Shown here: piece after piece, positions 63,187-64,000 of the stretch
Layout: each line of letters opens with the position of its first letter
How positions within the stretch are numbered: position 1 is the stretch's first letter
Origin: Limimaricola sp964022235
Lineage (GTDB): Bacteria > Pseudomonadota > Alphaproteobacteria > Rhodobacterales > Rhodobacteraceae
Direction: 5' to 3'
NCBI RefSeq assembly: GCF_964022235.1
Contig: NZ_CAXHZL010000013.1
Location: 46,308 to 110,307 of the forward strand
DNA: 64,000 bases
Position numbers and translations under genes: made by a program
Notes under the pieces: generated by a model
What the model saw: only the letters and a program-made list of their open reading frames with translations
Databases searched by the model: none
Told to the model about the DNA's origin: nothing

Positions 63187-63610
63187 CGGCGTCTCCGGCG
63201 CTCCAGACGCACATGCCTTTGCGCTTTTCCACCAGCCGGACGAGCCGCCGGTGCCTGGCGTGCCGCAGCGCCTGGACGACCTTGAACACGACCGAGTTCC
63301 GCAACGCCGTGTCCGACACCTCGAGGCCGCGCTCGATCATCACCCGCTCCGCCAGTTCCCGGGTGGTCAGCTCGGCGTCCACCCCCAGATGCTGCACGCA
63401 GATGTCGGCAATCTCGCCCTTCTTGAAGAAGCCGTGGCTCACGATGTAGCGCGCACGCCGGCGTTCGGGCACTGCGAACAGCTCGATCGTCGCGTTCACA
63501 TGCGCAAGGTCATGCTTCGCATGGGCGATCTGCGTCTCGTAGGCCTTGATCTGTCCAAGAATCTCGGCGCGCTTCTGCGTCAATGTCTGGATGATCAGGG
63601 GCTCGGCCAT
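63143..63610 (-). CDS. IS1595 passenger protein (coiled coil plus winged helix)
   Basis: A 155-residue protein I cannot name. Residues 1-50 look like a coiled coil (LTQKRAEILGQIKAYETQIAH). The rest looks like a winged helix: RRARYIVSHGFFKKGEIADI, ELTTRELAERVMIERGLEV, then ALRNSVVFKVVQALRHARHRRLV. It resembles small DNA-binding regulators, not a resistance or metabolic gene. It is transcribed towards the transposase and overlaps its end, so it could limit transposase expression. The start at 63610 is preferred over 63646, which would add 12 residues. Confidence 0.75.
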   Translation of the reverse strand: MAEPLIIQTLTQKRAEILGQIKAYETQIAHAKHDLAHVNATIELFAVPERRRARYIVSHGFFKKGEIADICVQHLGVDAELTTRELAERVMIERGLEVSDTALRNSVVFKVVQALRHARHRRLVRLVEKRKGMCVWSAGDAVTLRVVANTPSTPG

Positions 63611-63655
63611 GCCGCCATTGCAGCGAACTTCGCCGGCCCGGTCCATCCGGCAAAC

Positions 63656-63679
63656 TGGTGCATCTGCTACCTAAGACCG
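63656..63679. repeat. Right terminal inverted repeat of the IS1595-family element
   Basis: 24 bases beginning TGGTGCATC and ending AAGACCG; exact inverted match to the left end. Confidence 0.9.
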
Positions 63680-63687
63680 GAGCAGCT
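63680..63687. repeat. Target-site duplication, right copy
   Basis: GAGCAGCT directly outside the right inverted end, identical to 62129-62136. Confidence 0.85.
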
Positions 63688-64000
63688 CGTTGCGGAAGCG
63701 GGCGTTGAAGCTTTCGCAGTAGCCGTTCTCCCACGGCGAGCCCGGTTCGATGAAAGCGGTCCTGGCGCCGACGGCCTCGATCCAGTCCCGGACCTTCGTG
63801 GCCACGAATTCGGGGCCATTGTCTGAGCGAATGAACTCGGGCGGCCCGCGCAGGATGAACAGCTCCGTCAGGACATCCACCACGTCGGTGGAGTTGAGCT
63901 TCCTGCCGACGCGGATCATCAGCGCCTCCTTCGTGAACTCGTCACTCGGCATCGTCCTCGGACCGTTTATGGATGGCTCCCGCGTGGCAAGGGCTTTCGT
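63680..64000 (-). pseudogene. IS3 orfB transposase, upstream fragment (partial at window end)
   Basis: The minus-strand frame is open from the window edge to the IS1595 insertion. It carries DEFTKEALMIRVGRKLNSTDV, LRGPPEFIRSDNGPEFVATK (second catalytic Asp) and SPWENGYCESFNARFRNELL (catalytic Glu), where it breaks off. Joined to the 61973-62136 fragment after removing the insertion and one duplication copy, it reads through without a frameshift. Confidence 0.88.

Larger units (their letters stand above)
62137..63679. mobile_element. IS1595-family element with a passenger gene (1543 bp)
   Basis: Bounded by 24-bp perfect inverted repeats (62137-62160 and 63656-63679, starting CGGTCTTAGG) and an 8-bp direct duplication. 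It holds a + strand ISXO2-like transposase and a minus-strand passenger gene whose 3' ends overlap. It interrupts an IS3-family orfB. The perfect ends suggest a recent, possibly active insertion. Confidence 0.92.
61939..64000 (-). mobile_element. IS3-family element, interrupted and running past the window end
   Basis: The element's 3' end starts near TGAGCTGCCCC at 61939, with the end of its orfB gene just inside. The gene resumes at 63680 and runs off the window at 64000. Between the two parts sits an IS1595-family element. The orfB pieces show the DDE integrase motifs (SDNGPEFVA, SPWENGYCESFN, HYNTVRPHSALGYRPPAPE). The element is inactive as it stands. Confidence 0.85.

Overview
The window is a high-GC chromosomal segment of an alphaproteobacterium, almost certainly Rhodobacterales (Rhodobacteraceae/Roseobacter clade). 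The support is the gene set and its order: a ccmBCDG (helBCDX-like) cytochrome c maturation operon, glnB-glnA, lpxD, zwf-pgl-pgi, aroK-aroB beside xerD and a large secreted protein, cysS-cimA, an IalB-family protein and a hybrid cobalamin gene set. Most genes are core metabolism, tightly packed, with many 4-base start/stop overlaps (ATGA, GTGA).

Layout. 1-1.6 kb: end of ccmB, then ccmC, ccmD, ccmG. 1.8-6.3 kb: acnA, a DUF1223 thioredoxin-like secreted protein, a lipid A-type acyltransferase. 6.4-8.8 kb: an isolated FliG-like protein, a LuxR-type ligand-binding domain without a DNA-binding domain, and a divergent full-length LuxR regulator. 8.8-14.9 kb: purB, an unknown membrane-anchored protein, glnA/glnB, and the NAD(P)H-hydrate repair enzyme. 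15-22.6 kb: tRNA-Leu, tig, two cell-wall enzymes, lpxD, a NodF/NodE-like ACP plus ketosynthase pair, and ialB. 22.6-23.2 kb: a gene-free stretch holding a candidate small RNA, an orphan terminator and an inverted repeat. 23.2-30.4 kb: a small NTF2-like protein, a CorC-type protein, xerD, a 522-residue exported protein and a 56-residue membrane protein, aroK-aroB and an outer-membrane barrel protein.

30.4-32.4 kb is a 1.94-kb insertion element with long inverted ends and a 583-residue transposase carrying two zinc ribbons. Its right end touches the stop codon of an aminotransferase gene. 33.7-53.2 kb returns to core genes: cysS, cimA, a phytoene-synthase-like protein, an MFS exporter, cobB-cobA divergent from cbiD-cobK-glycosylase-esterase, an HNH nuclease, zwf-pgl-pgi behind a LacI-type operator, ridA, tRNA-Gly, a RACo-like corrinoid activator, and guaB.

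53.2-61.9 kb is an accessory catabolic cassette: a peptide/opine-type ABC transporter (solute-binding protein, permease, fused permease-ATPase, ATPase), a DUF1028 protein, a GntR regulator and an M20 amidohydrolase. Three copies of an ATTTATCATGATAAAT-like palindrome lie in its two promoter regions, so it reads as a self-contained uptake-and-hydrolysis unit under local repression. 61.9-64 kb is an IS3-family element broken by an IS1595-family element, with the 8-bp target duplication still visible; the IS1595 element carries a passenger gene.

The least explained items are the small-RNA locus, the twin-zinc-ribbon insertion element, the DUF1028/amidohydrolase cassette and the LuxR pair. All functions are from reading the sequence; no searches were run.
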